A stretch of DNA of 6,031 bases from JBGTLW01 sp041743835. Its GTDB lineage: Bacteria > Planctomycetota > Phycisphaerae > Phycisphaerales > Phycisphaeraceae. How positions within the stretch are numbered: the first letter of the stretch is position 1; the number at the start of each line of letters is the position of its first letter. Positions 1 through 6,031 of this stretch are shown here, one piece after another. The position numbers and the translations under genes were made by a program. A model generated the notes under the pieces. The model saw nothing but the letters and a program-made list of their open reading frames with translations. It did not search any database and was not told the origin of the DNA. The stretch lies in assembly GCA_041743835.1 (NCBI GenBank), contig JBGTLW010000373.1, positions 1-6,031 of the forward strand, written 5' to 3'.

Positions 1-1
1 C

Positions 2-124
2 TCGACCCCCAAGGCCAGCACCAAGCTCAAAGCCAAACGCACCAGCCTCAAAACCCGACGCCTCCGCTGCGGCCTCGAAGACACCTACCTCATCCAAACA
101 CTCACCGGTGGAGATCGGGGGTAA
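2..124 (+). CDS. C-terminal end of an unidentified protein, 5' end outside the window
   Basis: An open frame enters from the left edge and ends at TAA 122-124, giving 40 residues. Third positions are strongly G/C, as in the clear genes of this window, which supports coding. The first half of the tail is rich in Lys, Arg, Ser and Thr; the second half contains the segment RLRCGLEDTYLIQTL and ends in TGGDRG. A 'R-x-R-x-G-(I/L)-(E/Q)-D-x-x-(Y/L)-L' pattern near the C-terminus is familiar from DUF4091-type glycoside-hydrolase-like proteins, but with so little sequence this is only a suggestion. The next gene starts 103 bp downstream on the same strand behind its own candidate promoter, so the two are probably transcribed separately. 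Confidence 0.5.
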   Translation, partial: STPKASTKLKAKRTSLKTRRLRCGLEDTYLIQTLTGGDRG

Positions 125-156
125 ATGTCTTCACCCTGCGCGCTTTGCGGATTTGC

Positions 157-185
157 TTGACGATCCGACGCGTTGGAAGTAGATT
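157..185 (+). promoter_or_regulatory. Candidate sigma-70-type promoter for the HEAT-type protein gene
   Basis: TTGACG (157-162, five of six matches to TTGACA) and TAGATT (180-185, four of six matches to TATAAT) are separated by 17 bp, the optimal spacing. A start site near 192 would leave a leader of about 36 nt before the ATG at 228. The site lies in the 103-bp gap behind the stop of the preceding gene. It is identified by pattern only. Confidence 0.45.
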
Positions 186-227
186 GTGGGGGTTTCCATC
201 CCTCGTTTTCACCCTTGGAGTTGTCTT

Positions 228-2408
228 ATGTCGCGATCGGCTCAAGCCTTGCCCCGGCTGCTGATGGTTGTTGCTCTCATCTGTGCCGCGAGCTTGTCGC
301 TAGCGACGGCCGCGAAAGCTCAGCCCTCCGAGGCACTGGAACTCTGGGAAGAGTTCTGCCACAACGTGCTGATCGCCAAGCCCGAACTTGCCGCCGACTT
401 CGGCATGCAGCTTCTGGAGAAGGCAGACGCCGAGGCGTTGCTCGCCGCGGTCGAGACCTCCGACTACAACATCGCCCGCGTGCTGGACCTCGCCAAGCAG
501 ACCGAAACCGTCAAGGATGTCGCGCTGCGGCTCGAAGGCGAAGTGCAGGACGCCCGCGTCGCCCGCGCCCGTGACCCCGAGCGCATCGCACGAGACATCG
601 AGCTGCTCGCCGCAGGCGATCGGCCCAACGTCATGGCCACCGCCCGTCTCAAGGCCGCCGGTCAGTACGCAGCACCCCAACTCCTCGCCACCCTGCAGGA
701 CGCCCAGAAGAAGAACCTGCACCCGTTCGTGATCGAGGCGATGGTTGCCGTGGGCCAGGAGCTCGCGTATCCCCTCGCGGTCGCCCTGCCCCAGCTTGAG
801 CCGGTGCAGATGTCGCAGGTCGCCCAGGTGCTCGCACGCATCGGCTACCCGACCCCGATCCCGTACATGAAGCAGATCCTCGAAGGCGACACCGCTGACC
901 CCAGCGTGAAGCGAGTCGTCCAGGTCGCGTTCACATCGCTCATCAGTGACACGGCCCTTTCCTCAGACCTGACCGCAGCGCAGCTCTTCACACTTCTTGG
1001 CCAGTCGCACTACAACGCCGGCACGCGTGGCATCAAAATCGCCGGTTACGACGATGCCGGGGCAGAGGGCAGCAAGGTCGGCATTGTGTGGGGCTATCTC
1101 ACCCAACCCAACCCCACGCTGGTCGCCACGGAAGTGCCCGGCCCGGTGTACGCCGACGCCCGTGCCCTGCGTGATGCCAAGGCCGCGCTCGCGCTCGATC
1201 CCAAGCTCAGCCCGGCCCTTAGCCTGTACCTCACCGCGAACTTCCGCCGCGAGAACAACCTGCCACAGGGTCGGCCCGACCCCAGCTATCAGGAGAGCCA
1301 GCCCGCCTCGTTCTACGCGATGCTCGCCGGCCCTGAGCGGTTGCACGATGTGCTGACCCAGGCCCTCAACGACGGCGACCCCGCGCTCGCACTCGATGCC
1401 ATCGCCGCACTCTCCACCACCGCGGGTACCGAGGCCCTGACCACCACCCGCGAGTCGCTGCTGCGTGGCCTGACCTACCCGGACCGCCGCGTTCGGTTCC
1501 GCTCAGCCGAGGCCCTGGCCAACGCCAAGCCCGACAAGCCCTTCAACTCCAGCTACAACGTCGTCAAGATCCTCGCGGACCAGGTCCGTCAGTCCGACAA
1601 GCGGTACGCGATGGTCATCGCGGAGAACCAGGAAGCCGTGAACGAACTGCTCGCAGCCCTGGGCGACCTTGGCTACGAGGCGTTTGGCTCGACGAAGATC
1701 GGCGACCTGACCAGCGATATCAATAGCCGCCCCGGCATTGACCTGATCGTGATCGAGTCGGCCGCCGATGGGGTCAAGTCGCTCTACGCGGGAACGTCCA
1801 GCGACTTCAAGCTCAATCAGGCCCCGATCGTCGCGCTGGTCAGCCCCGCGGACCAGATCCGCCTCAAGACCGAGTTTGCCGAGAACCCCCGCATGGCCCC
1901 GGTGGTCAAACAGGCCGACAACGCAGCCCTGGGTGAGGCGATCGAGGCAGCACGCGGCCGCCTGGCGGGCAGCCCCATCGAGGCAGAAGAAGGGCTGGAG
2001 TTCGCCCTCACCGCGTTGTTCCTGCTGCGTGACCTCGCGCTGGGGGACGGCAGCGTTTACAACGTCCTTGACGCCCAAGCATCGCTCGAGCAGGCCCTGA
2101 CCGATGAACGTGATGCCGTCGTCATGGTCGCGGGCCACGTGCTCGCGCTCATCGGCAATGAGTCGGCCCAACGCAGCATCTTCACCGCAGCCCTCGCTCG
2201 GCAAGGTGAGGTGCAGGTCTCGCTCCTGACCTCGCTCGCACAGTCCGCCCAGCACCACGGCAACTTCGCCACCGAGAAGCAGACCGACGCGCTGCTTGCC
2301 TTGGTCCAAGCATCGCAGGGCGACACCGCCCTCGCCGCGGCCCAGGCCCACGGCTCGCTGATGCTGTCCACCGACAAAGCGGTGACCCTGATCAACGCGG
2401 GCAAGTAG
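228..2408 (+). CDS. Exported HEAT-type helical-repeat protein with an embedded receiver-like domain
   Basis: A 726-residue protein. I chose the ATG at 228 because GGAG (217-220) lies 7 nt upstream and because a clean signal peptide begins there: residues 1-31 have Arg at 3 and 10, a hydrophobic core at 11-29 and an Ala-Lys-Ala cleavage site before Gln32. A GTG at 186 in the same frame would bury that signal. Residues 33-450 are almost all amphipathic helix with HEAT-like pairs, for example 134-218 and the stretch starting LLRGLTYPDRRVRFRSAEAL. Residues 459-580 alternate strand and helix like a CheY fold: YAMVIAEN, IDLIVIES (504-511), APIVALVSP (532-540), VVKQAD (559-564). Residues 590-726 return to helical repeats. 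The likely role is a secreted or periplasmic protein-interaction scaffold. No catalytic motif is visible and the function is unknown. Confidence 0.85.
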   Translation: MSRSAQALPRLLMVVALICAASLSLATAAKAQPSEALELWEEFCHNVLIAKPELAADFGMQLLEKADAEALLAAVETSDYNIARVLDLAKQTETVKDVALRLEGEVQDARVARARDPERIARDIELLAAGDRPNVMATARLKAAGQYAAPQLLATLQDAQKKNLHPFVIEAMVAVGQELAYPLAVALPQLEPVQMSQVAQVLARIGYPTPIPYMKQILEGDTADPSVKRVVQVAFTSLISDTALSSDLTAAQLFTLLGQSHYNAGTRGIKIAGYDDAGAEGSKVGIVWGYLTQPNPTLVATEVPGPVYADARALRDAKAALALDPKLSPALSLYLTANFRRENNLPQGRPDPSYQESQPASFYAMLAGPERLHDVLTQALNDGDPALALDAIAALSTTAGTEALTTTRESLLRGLTYPDRRVRFRSAEALANAKPDKPFNSSYNVVKILADQVRQSDKRYAMVIAENQEAVNELLAALGDLGYEAFGSTKIGDLTSDINSRPGIDLIVIESAADGVKSLYAGTSSDFKLNQAPIVALVSPADQIRLKTEFAENPRMAPVVKQADNAALGEAIEAARGRLAGSPIEAEEGLEFALTALFLLRDLALGDGSVYNVLDAQASLEQALTDERDAVVMVAGHVLALIGNESAQRSIFTAALARQGEVQVSLLTSLAQSAQHHGNFATEKQTDALLALVQASQGDTALAAAQAHGSLMLSTDKAVTLINAGK

Positions 2409-2507
2409 CGCCTCCTCGCGTCCATCGGCCACAAGAATGGCCTGCTACTCTGCTACGGGCTGACCTCGATGTTTTTGTAAGGCTGAGCGAGCAACGGGGC
2501 CACGCGA

Positions 2508-2768
2508 ATGATCTACCTCTGGGTAAGCACATTGGCCGTGTTCTGGGTGTTGCCCATGGGCCTGATCTTCCTTCGCGAGGAGTGGGATTTCCGGCAGCCA
2601 ACCGACCGAGTGTTGTGGTTCATCGTGGTCTTTTTCCTGCCGGTCGCCGGAGGATTGTTGTATTTGGTTGTCCGCCTGTTGGCGAGGCTGCTTCAAGTTA
2701 GCGGAACTCTGCGGGGTGCTACATTCCCACAGGGATCCTACCGAACGCAAGACACCCGGCGGGCGTGA
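2508..2768 (+). CDS. Small two-helix membrane protein, PLDc_N (cardiolipin synthase N-terminal) type
   Basis: An 86-residue protein with two hydrophobic segments, about residues 3-22 and 36-62, joined by a charged loop (LREEWDFRQPTDR). The second segment carries W37, P45, G48-G49 and L51-Y52, which fits the W-x7-P-x2-G-x2-LY pattern of PLDc_N, the domain that precedes the catalytic part of cardiolipin synthases and also occurs as a stand-alone small membrane protein. No HKD phospholipase motif follows; the tail from about 65 to 86 is polar and basic. It is therefore not an enzyme by itself and its role is unknown. The ATG at 2508 has a weak GGGG (2495-2498 region) about 8 nt upstream. It lies 99 bp after the HEAT-type gene on the same strand and could be co-transcribed with it. 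Downstream is a strong hairpin, then rnpB facing it. Confidence 0.75.
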   Translation: MIYLWVSTLAVFWVLPMGLIFLREEWDFRQPTDRVLWFIVVFFLPVAGGLLYLVVRLLARLLQVSGTLRGATFPQGSYRTQDTRRA

Positions 2769-2789
2769 ACCGACCTTTTTCTTGTAACC

Positions 2790-2823
2790 GACGACGCCCC
2801 GCACTTGCGTACGGGGCGTCGTC
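2790..2823. terminator. Strong hairpin between convergent units, probable bidirectional terminator
   Basis: GACGACGCCCCG (2790-2801) and CGGGGCGTCGTC (2812-2823) form a perfect 12-bp, GC-rich stem around a 10-nt loop. It lies 21 bp past the stop of the plus-strand membrane-protein gene and 3 bp past the 3' end of rnpB on the minus strand, which is where a shared terminator is expected. Neither side has a proper U-tract (plus side AGTTGTGTGGG, minus side GGTTACAAG), so intrinsic termination may be weak. It might instead act as a 3' stabilising or processing element for the rnpB precursor. Confidence 0.65.
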
Positions 2824-2826
2824 AGT

Positions 2827-3277
<451 letters not shown>

Positions 3278-3282
3278 CGGGC

Positions 3283-3288
3283 ATTATA
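3283..3288 (-). promoter_or_regulatory. -10 box of the rnpB promoter (TATAAT)
   Basis: On the minus strand a perfect TATAAT occupies 3288-3283. Counting about 7 nt downstream gives a start near 3277-3276, which is the first paired base of helix P1, so the promoter and the RNA structure independently agree on the 5' end. No good TTGACA lies 16-18 bp upstream (the sequence there is CGCGGC). The box sits between CGGG (3278-3281) and CCCG (3289-3292), a small inverted repeat of unknown significance. Confidence 0.7.
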
Positions 3289-3393
3289 CCCGCAAACGAC
3301 GCCTGGCCGCGCACTGATGCAAGCATGAGCAACTGGCAGAGTTACGCTCCACGGCTGCTGGTCGAGCGATGACCGATAGCCGGGCTGACCACT

Positions 3394-3807
3394 TCAAATA
3401 CCCACCATCCAGCCCACGCCGAAGCGATCGACCAGCATCCCGAAGCGGGGTGACCAGAATGTCTTGCCCAACGGCATCGTCACCTTGCCGCCCTCCGAAA
3501 GGTTGGCGAACAGGCGATCCACCTCCTCCGGCGTTTTGACACTCAGCGACAGCGAAAACCCCGCGAACGCTTGCCCCGGCTCGCAGCCATCGGACATCAT
3601 CAGCAACTGGTCGCCGATGTGGATGGCCGCGTGCATCACCTTGTCCTCGTAGCCGGGCGCGAGCATGTCCGGAGGTAGCGGGTCCGGCGAGTCCTTGAAC
3701 TTGAGCACCATCTCAACGGTCGCGCCGATCGCTTTGCAGTAAAAGTCGATGGCTTCCTGCGTATTGCCGTTGAAGAACAAATAGGATTGAAGCAGCGGGC
3801 CGGGCAT
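3394..3807 (-). CDS. PhnB/YjdN-like VOC-family protein
   Basis: A 137-residue protein of the vicinal-oxygen-chelate (glyoxalase/bleomycin-resistance) fold, PhnB-like subgroup, which databases often label '3-demethylubiquinone-9 3-methyltransferase domain'. The N-terminal unit reads YLFFNGNTQEAIDFYCKAIG (residues 10-28), followed by MHAAIHIGDQLLMMSD (58-73). The second unit, from about 84, ends with the family pattern FWSPRFGMLVDRFGVGWMV (117-135). Length matches the family, so it is complete. His59 and His63 are possible metal ligands, but PhnB-type members have no agreed reaction and I assign none. The ATG is supported by AGGA 8 nt upstream. It is the last gene of the minus-strand cluster, 83 bp after the other VOC gene. 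The two proteins are clearly different sequences, so they are not a recent duplication. Confidence 0.88.
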   Translation of the reverse strand: MPGPLLQSYLFFNGNTQEAIDFYCKAIGATVEMVLKFKDSPDPLPPDMLAPGYEDKVMHAAIHIGDQLLMMSDGCEPGQAFAGFSLSLSVKTPEEVDRLFANLSEGGKVTMPLGKTFWSPRFGMLVDRFGVGWMVGI

Positions 3808-3890
3808 GGTGGGTTTCCTTGTAAGGGGTGAGTGTTCGATTCACGGTAGAGACTGCAAAGCATCACGAACGTAATAAATGCAAAACATTA

Positions 3891-4385
3891 TTAGGCCGAC
3901 GCCGCGGCGTGCTCGAGCTCGGCGATGTCGATCCTGGTCATCTTCATCATCGCGTTCATCGCTCGGCCGGCCTTCACGCGGTCGGGGTCGGTCAGCAACT
4001 CGGAAAGCCGGCGGGGGATGACCTGCCAAGGCAGCCCGAACCGGTCGCGGACCCAGCCGCACTGGCCCTCTTGCCCGCCCGCCGCGAGCTTGGCCCAGTA
4101 GTGATCGACCTCGGCCTGGTCTTCGCAGTCAATCACGAAAGACACGGCCCAGTTGAACTTAAACTCCGGCCCGCCGTTGAGCGCGGTGAACGGCCGACCG
4201 CAAAGCTCGAAGGACACGGTCATCACTGCCCCCGCCGCACGTTCGTGTAGCACCTGGTCGGCCTCCGGGTAGCGCGCTGTCGCTGTGACCCTTGAGTGAT
4301 CGAAGAGCGAGACGTAGAAGTTGACGGCCTCCTCCGCGTTGCCGTCGAACCAGAGGCAGGGGACGATCTTTTCTCTTAGCTGCAT
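3891..4385 (-). CDS. VOC-family protein, PhnB-type, second subgroup
   Basis: A 164-residue VOC protein. It opens with KIVPCLWFDGNAEEAVNFY (residues 6-24), continues with the strand region VMTVSFELCGRPFTALNGGP (54-73) and WVRDRFGLPWQVIPRRL (111-127), and ends with an extra helical tail (about 128-164, AMNAMMKMTRIDIAELE) typical of this longer PhnB-like subgroup. Members of this kind are common in clusters with AHSA1 and DUF1428 proteins; the substrate is unknown. I chose the ATG at 4385 because it begins exactly where family similarity begins. The frame stays open to 4568, but the extra 61 residues (Cys-, Pro- and Arg-rich) look non-coding. No strong Shine-Dalgarno precedes the ATG; GAG at about 10 nt is the best. 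It ends in TAA, next to an AT-rich patch. Confidence 0.88.
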   Translation of the reverse strand: MQLREKIVPCLWFDGNAEEAVNFYVSLFDHSRVTATARYPEADQVLHERAAGAVMTVSFELCGRPFTALNGGPEFKFNWAVSFVIDCEDQAEVDHYWAKLAAGGQEGQCGWVRDRFGLPWQVIPRRLSELLTDPDRVKAGRAMNAMMKMTRIDIAELEHAAASA

Positions 4386-4425
4386 AGGATGCTCGCTATA
4401 AGGGGGTTTGCTGCCCGATGTGCTA

Positions 4426-4593
4426 TCAGAACGCCAGCACGCCCCGCCCCTTGGCGCGGCGGGTGTCGGCGAGCTGCCCGCGATGCGACATCTCGGGCAA
4501 CGCTGGCGAAAAGAACACCCGCCCGACACACATGCGGTTCCAGTCGCAGCGCATTTGCATCGCGGCAAGGATGGATTGTTTTGCGGTCAACAT
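4426..4593 (-). CDS. Possible small ORF in the gap between VOC and DUF1428 genes
   Basis: The 266-bp gap 4386-4651 contains no recognised gene. On the minus strand an ATG at 4593 opens 55 codons ending at TGA (4428-4426), directly followed by a second stop, TAG. The frame is open upstream to about 4660. Roughly four fifths of its third positions are G or C, similar to the true genes. The protein has Met-rich LTAKQSILAAMQMRCDW, then NRMCVGRVFFSPALPEM and a basic tail. I recognise no family. There is no good Shine-Dalgarno, and the opposite strand has an equally long open frame using the same wobble column, so the base bias does not decide. It may be a small protein, a decayed remnant of a further cassette gene, or chance. 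Confidence 0.25.
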   Translation of the reverse strand: MLTAKQSILAAMQMRCDWNRMCVGRVFFSPALPEMSHRGQLADTRRAKGRGVLAF

Positions 4594-4651
4594 CAGGTCT
4601 TTCGTGGTAGCGGGTTGCGTTGCGGGGCGTGTGGCATAAGCAGCAAGTCGG

Positions 4652-5011
4652 TCACATCAGCACGATTGATTTGAACCCGCCATGAATCATGCGCTTGCAA
4701 TCGAAGGGCATGGATTCCGGGTCGATTCCGGCGATGCGGGGGTCCTTCATGACCTTGGCGTTCACGCGGTCACGCTGGGCGCGAGACTTGTAAACGATCC
4801 ATGAGAACATGACCGTTTCATCGGGCTTAAGCTTCACGCCTTTGGGGAAAGGTGTGCAGAAGGTTGCGTCCAGGTCGTCGCCGACACACTCACGATACTC
4901 CATGGCACCATGCTCCATCCACACTTTCCCCGCTGCACGCGCCAGACGGCGATAAGCCTCGACATTCTTCTTTGGGACCGGCACGACAAAGGCATCGATG
5001 TATTGAGGCAT
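4652..5011 (-). CDS. DUF1428 family protein (YbaA-like)
   Basis: A 119-residue protein matching the DUF1428 family, whose E. coli member YbaA has about the same length. Family features are the start MPQYIDAFVVPVPKKNVEAY (residues 1-20), the ALxxWxEHGAMEYRECVGDDL-like stretch at 26-47, the strand ETVMFSWIVYKSRAQRD (65-81) and the terminal motif MPFDCKRMIHGGFKSIV (101-117). The fold is a dimeric alpha-beta barrel (ferredoxin-like); the biochemical function is unknown. GGAG (minus strand, 5022-5019) lies 7 nt before the ATG and fixes the start. Only 29 bp separate it from the upstream AHSA1 gene, so they are very likely one transcript. The protein is cytoplasmic, with no signal or membrane segment. 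Confidence 0.93.
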   Translation of the reverse strand: MPQYIDAFVVPVPKKNVEAYRRLARAAGKVWMEHGAMEYRECVGDDLDATFCTPFPKGVKLKPDETVMFSWIVYKSRAQRDRVNAKVMKDPRIAGIDPESMPFDCKRMIHGGFKSIVLM

Positions 5012-5040
5012 GTGATAGCTCCGTTAAGGGTTGTAAGTGC

Positions 5041-6031
5041 TTACGCCAGATATTCAGCGAGACGCGCAAGGGTTTCTTGCCCACCCTCGACCGCGCCGTA
5101 CTTGTTTGCCACTTCATCACGCAGCGCAGCGGTGGCAAACATCATCCGCAATGTGATGTGCGTCTTGCCGCCCTTGGCGACGAAGGTGACGGTGGTGTGG
5201 AACCGCACGGTATCGTGTTCGCCTTCGCCCGCGTGGCGATAGGTGATGCGGAGCGGGCGATGCACTTCGTCGTAGTCGATGCGGTTGGGGTAGTCGGTCC
5301 CATCGGGGCCGTGCATCGTAAATCGCCAGGAGCCGCCGGTGCGGAAGTCCATGTGGTGGGTGGTGGTGCTGAACCCTTGCGGGCCCCACCAGTGCGTGAT
5401 CGATTCCGGCTTGGACCACGCGTCGAACACCGCGTCGGCCGAGGCATCGAGCACACGGCTGACCACGATCTGACGGGCGTCGTCCTGCGCCAGCAGGTGA
5501 TCGTCGAGGCAGTCGAACATGCAGTGGAACCCGGCCACAACGCCCATCGCTTCGTGTTTGCGACGGTCCTCGGCGGTGGGATGCTCGATGCGGACGGTCA
5601 GCCGGGTCTTGGGCTGGGAATCGTTGAGCGCCTCATGCCGACCGGGGTTGATCGGCAGGTAATCGAGGTCTTCGAACGTGAGGGTGGCGACCATGCCCTG
5701 CGGCAGGTCGTCGGGTTGGTCGGCTTTGTAGTCATCGCCGAAGCCGTCGGTGGTCACGAGGCGCCGCATGGGCACGACTTCGCTGAAGATGCCTTCGGAC
5801 GGGTACTCGGTGCCATCTTGCCCGATCATGATGTAGCGCCACTTGCCGCCGGGGTACAGGTCGTTGCGTTCGATGCGTGCGGAGAAGCCGCGCGGGCCGT
5901 ACCACTGGGCCAGTTGCTCGGCCTGGGTGTAGGCGTTCCACACGAGCTCGCGTGGCGCGTGGAAGATGCGGCTGATGACAAGCGTCCGCGTGGCGTCGTC
6001 GCCCCCGGCCTGCACGTGGGCGGCAAGGTTG
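5041..6031 (-). CDS. Tandem AHSA1/SRPBCC two-domain protein, 5' end possibly outside the window
   Basis: It contains two START-like (SRPBCC, Aha1-homology) domains. Numbering from an in-frame GTG at 6015, domain 1 is about residues 10-177 (LVISRIFHAPRELVWNAYT, then WYGPRGFS at 38-45, then GGKWRYIMIGQDGTEYP), and domain 2 is 181-324 (QIVVSRVLDASADAVFDAW, WWGPQGFS at 209-216, GGSWRFTMHGPDGTDYP, ending ETLARLAEYL). Both halves keep the W-(Y/W)-GP-x-GF and GG-x-WR-(Y/F)-x-M-x-G-x-DGT-(E/D)-YP motifs; domain 1 has an extra stretch at about 88-137. The fold makes a hydrophobic ligand pocket; the ligand is unknown. The frame stays open to the right edge (NLAAH before the GTG), so the true start may lie further right. 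It is followed after 29 bp by the DUF1428 gene, a usual partner. Such genes are commonly preceded by an ArsR-type regulator, which cannot be checked here. Confidence 0.9.
   Translation of the reverse strand, partial: NLAAHVQAGGDDATRTLVISRIFHAPRELVWNAYTQAEQLAQWYGPRGFSARIERNDLYPGGKWRYIMIGQDGTEYPSEGIFSEVVPMRRLVTTDGFGDDYKADQPDDLPQGMVATLTFEDLDYLPINPGRHEALNDSQPKTRLTVRIEHPTAEDRRKHEAMGVVAGFHCMFDCLDDHLLAQDDARQIVVSRVLDASADAVFDAWSKPESITHWWGPQGFSTTTHHMDFRTGGSWRFTMHGPDGTDYPNRIDYDEVHRPLRITYRHAGEGEHDTVRFHTTVTFVAKGGKTHITLRMMFATAALRDEVANKYGAVEGGQETLARLAEYLA

Noticed and set aside
186..227. Upstream GTG start (186) for the HEAT-type protein
   Set aside because: The ATG at 228 has GGAG at 7 nt and starts a proper signal peptide; the 14 extra residues would precede and bury it.
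1503..2432. 309-residue minus-strand ORF opposite the HEAT-type gene
   Set aside because: It is the mirror of a well-supported signal-peptide-bearing gene with coding-like codon use. Long antisense frames are expected in GC-rich DNA, and the translation shows no family pattern.
2427..2442. Hairpin GGCCA-CAAGAA-TGGCC after the HEAT-type gene as a terminator
   Set aside because: It has only 5 bp and no adjacent U-tract; the nearest T run is about 30 bp away.
3352..3382. Imperfect hairpin (CGGCT/AGCCG plus GGTC/GACC) just past the stop of the first VOC gene
   Set aside because: It is interrupted by a 3x3 internal loop and not followed by U residues on the minus strand, so it is not convincing as a terminator.
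3872..3893. AT-rich inverted repeat at the end of the second VOC gene
   Set aside because: It is an 8-bp stem with one bulge made almost wholly of A-T pairs, overlapping the stop codon. It is too weak for a terminator and has no second copy to suggest a protein-binding site.
4386..4568. 61-residue N-terminal extension of the second VOC protein
   Set aside because: Family similarity begins exactly at the internal ATG (4385), and the extension is Cys/Pro/Arg-rich without fold features.

Overview
The window reads as a piece of a GC-rich bacterial chromosome with strong G/C preference at third codon positions. The best guess is a planctomycete, perhaps Phycisphaerae. That guess rests on the large exported HEAT-type protein, the high GC and the overall gene style, and it is inference because no taxonomic marker was compared.

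Left part, plus strand: the C-terminal tail of a gene entering from the left edge (2-124), a candidate sigma-70-type promoter (157-185), then a 726-residue exported helical-repeat protein (228-2408). That protein contains an embedded domain resembling a degenerate response-regulator receiver. A small two-helix membrane protein of PLDc_N type follows (2508-2768). A perfect 12-bp-stem hairpin (2790-2823) then separates the plus-strand genes from the minus-strand genes.

Middle: the stretch 2827-3277 is not protein-coding. It is the RNase P RNA gene, rnpB, on the minus strand. All its hallmark segments are legible, together with a consensus TATAAT -10 box placed correctly upstream of helix P1. 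The P15-P17 area is unusual: where a single arm is expected, a closing helix encloses two hairpins, one of them 67 nt long with an extreme C7/G7 stem.

Right part, minus strand: a same-strand cluster of small-domain genes. In transcription order it holds a tandem two-domain AHSA1/SRPBCC protein (5041 to the right edge), a DUF1428/YbaA-like protein (4652-5011), a 266-bp gap that may hold a 55-codon ORF, and two different PhnB-type VOC (glyoxalase/bleomycin-resistance fold) proteins (3891-4385 and 3394-3807). Clusters of this kind are often headed by an ArsR-type repressor or an ECF sigma factor; any such gene would lie beyond the right edge.

I see no tRNA, rRNA, CRISPR array, insertion sequence or integrase. 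The least expected items are the enlarged RNase P RNA arm and the exported receiver-like domain. I found no clear evidence of a wholly new defence or mobile system.
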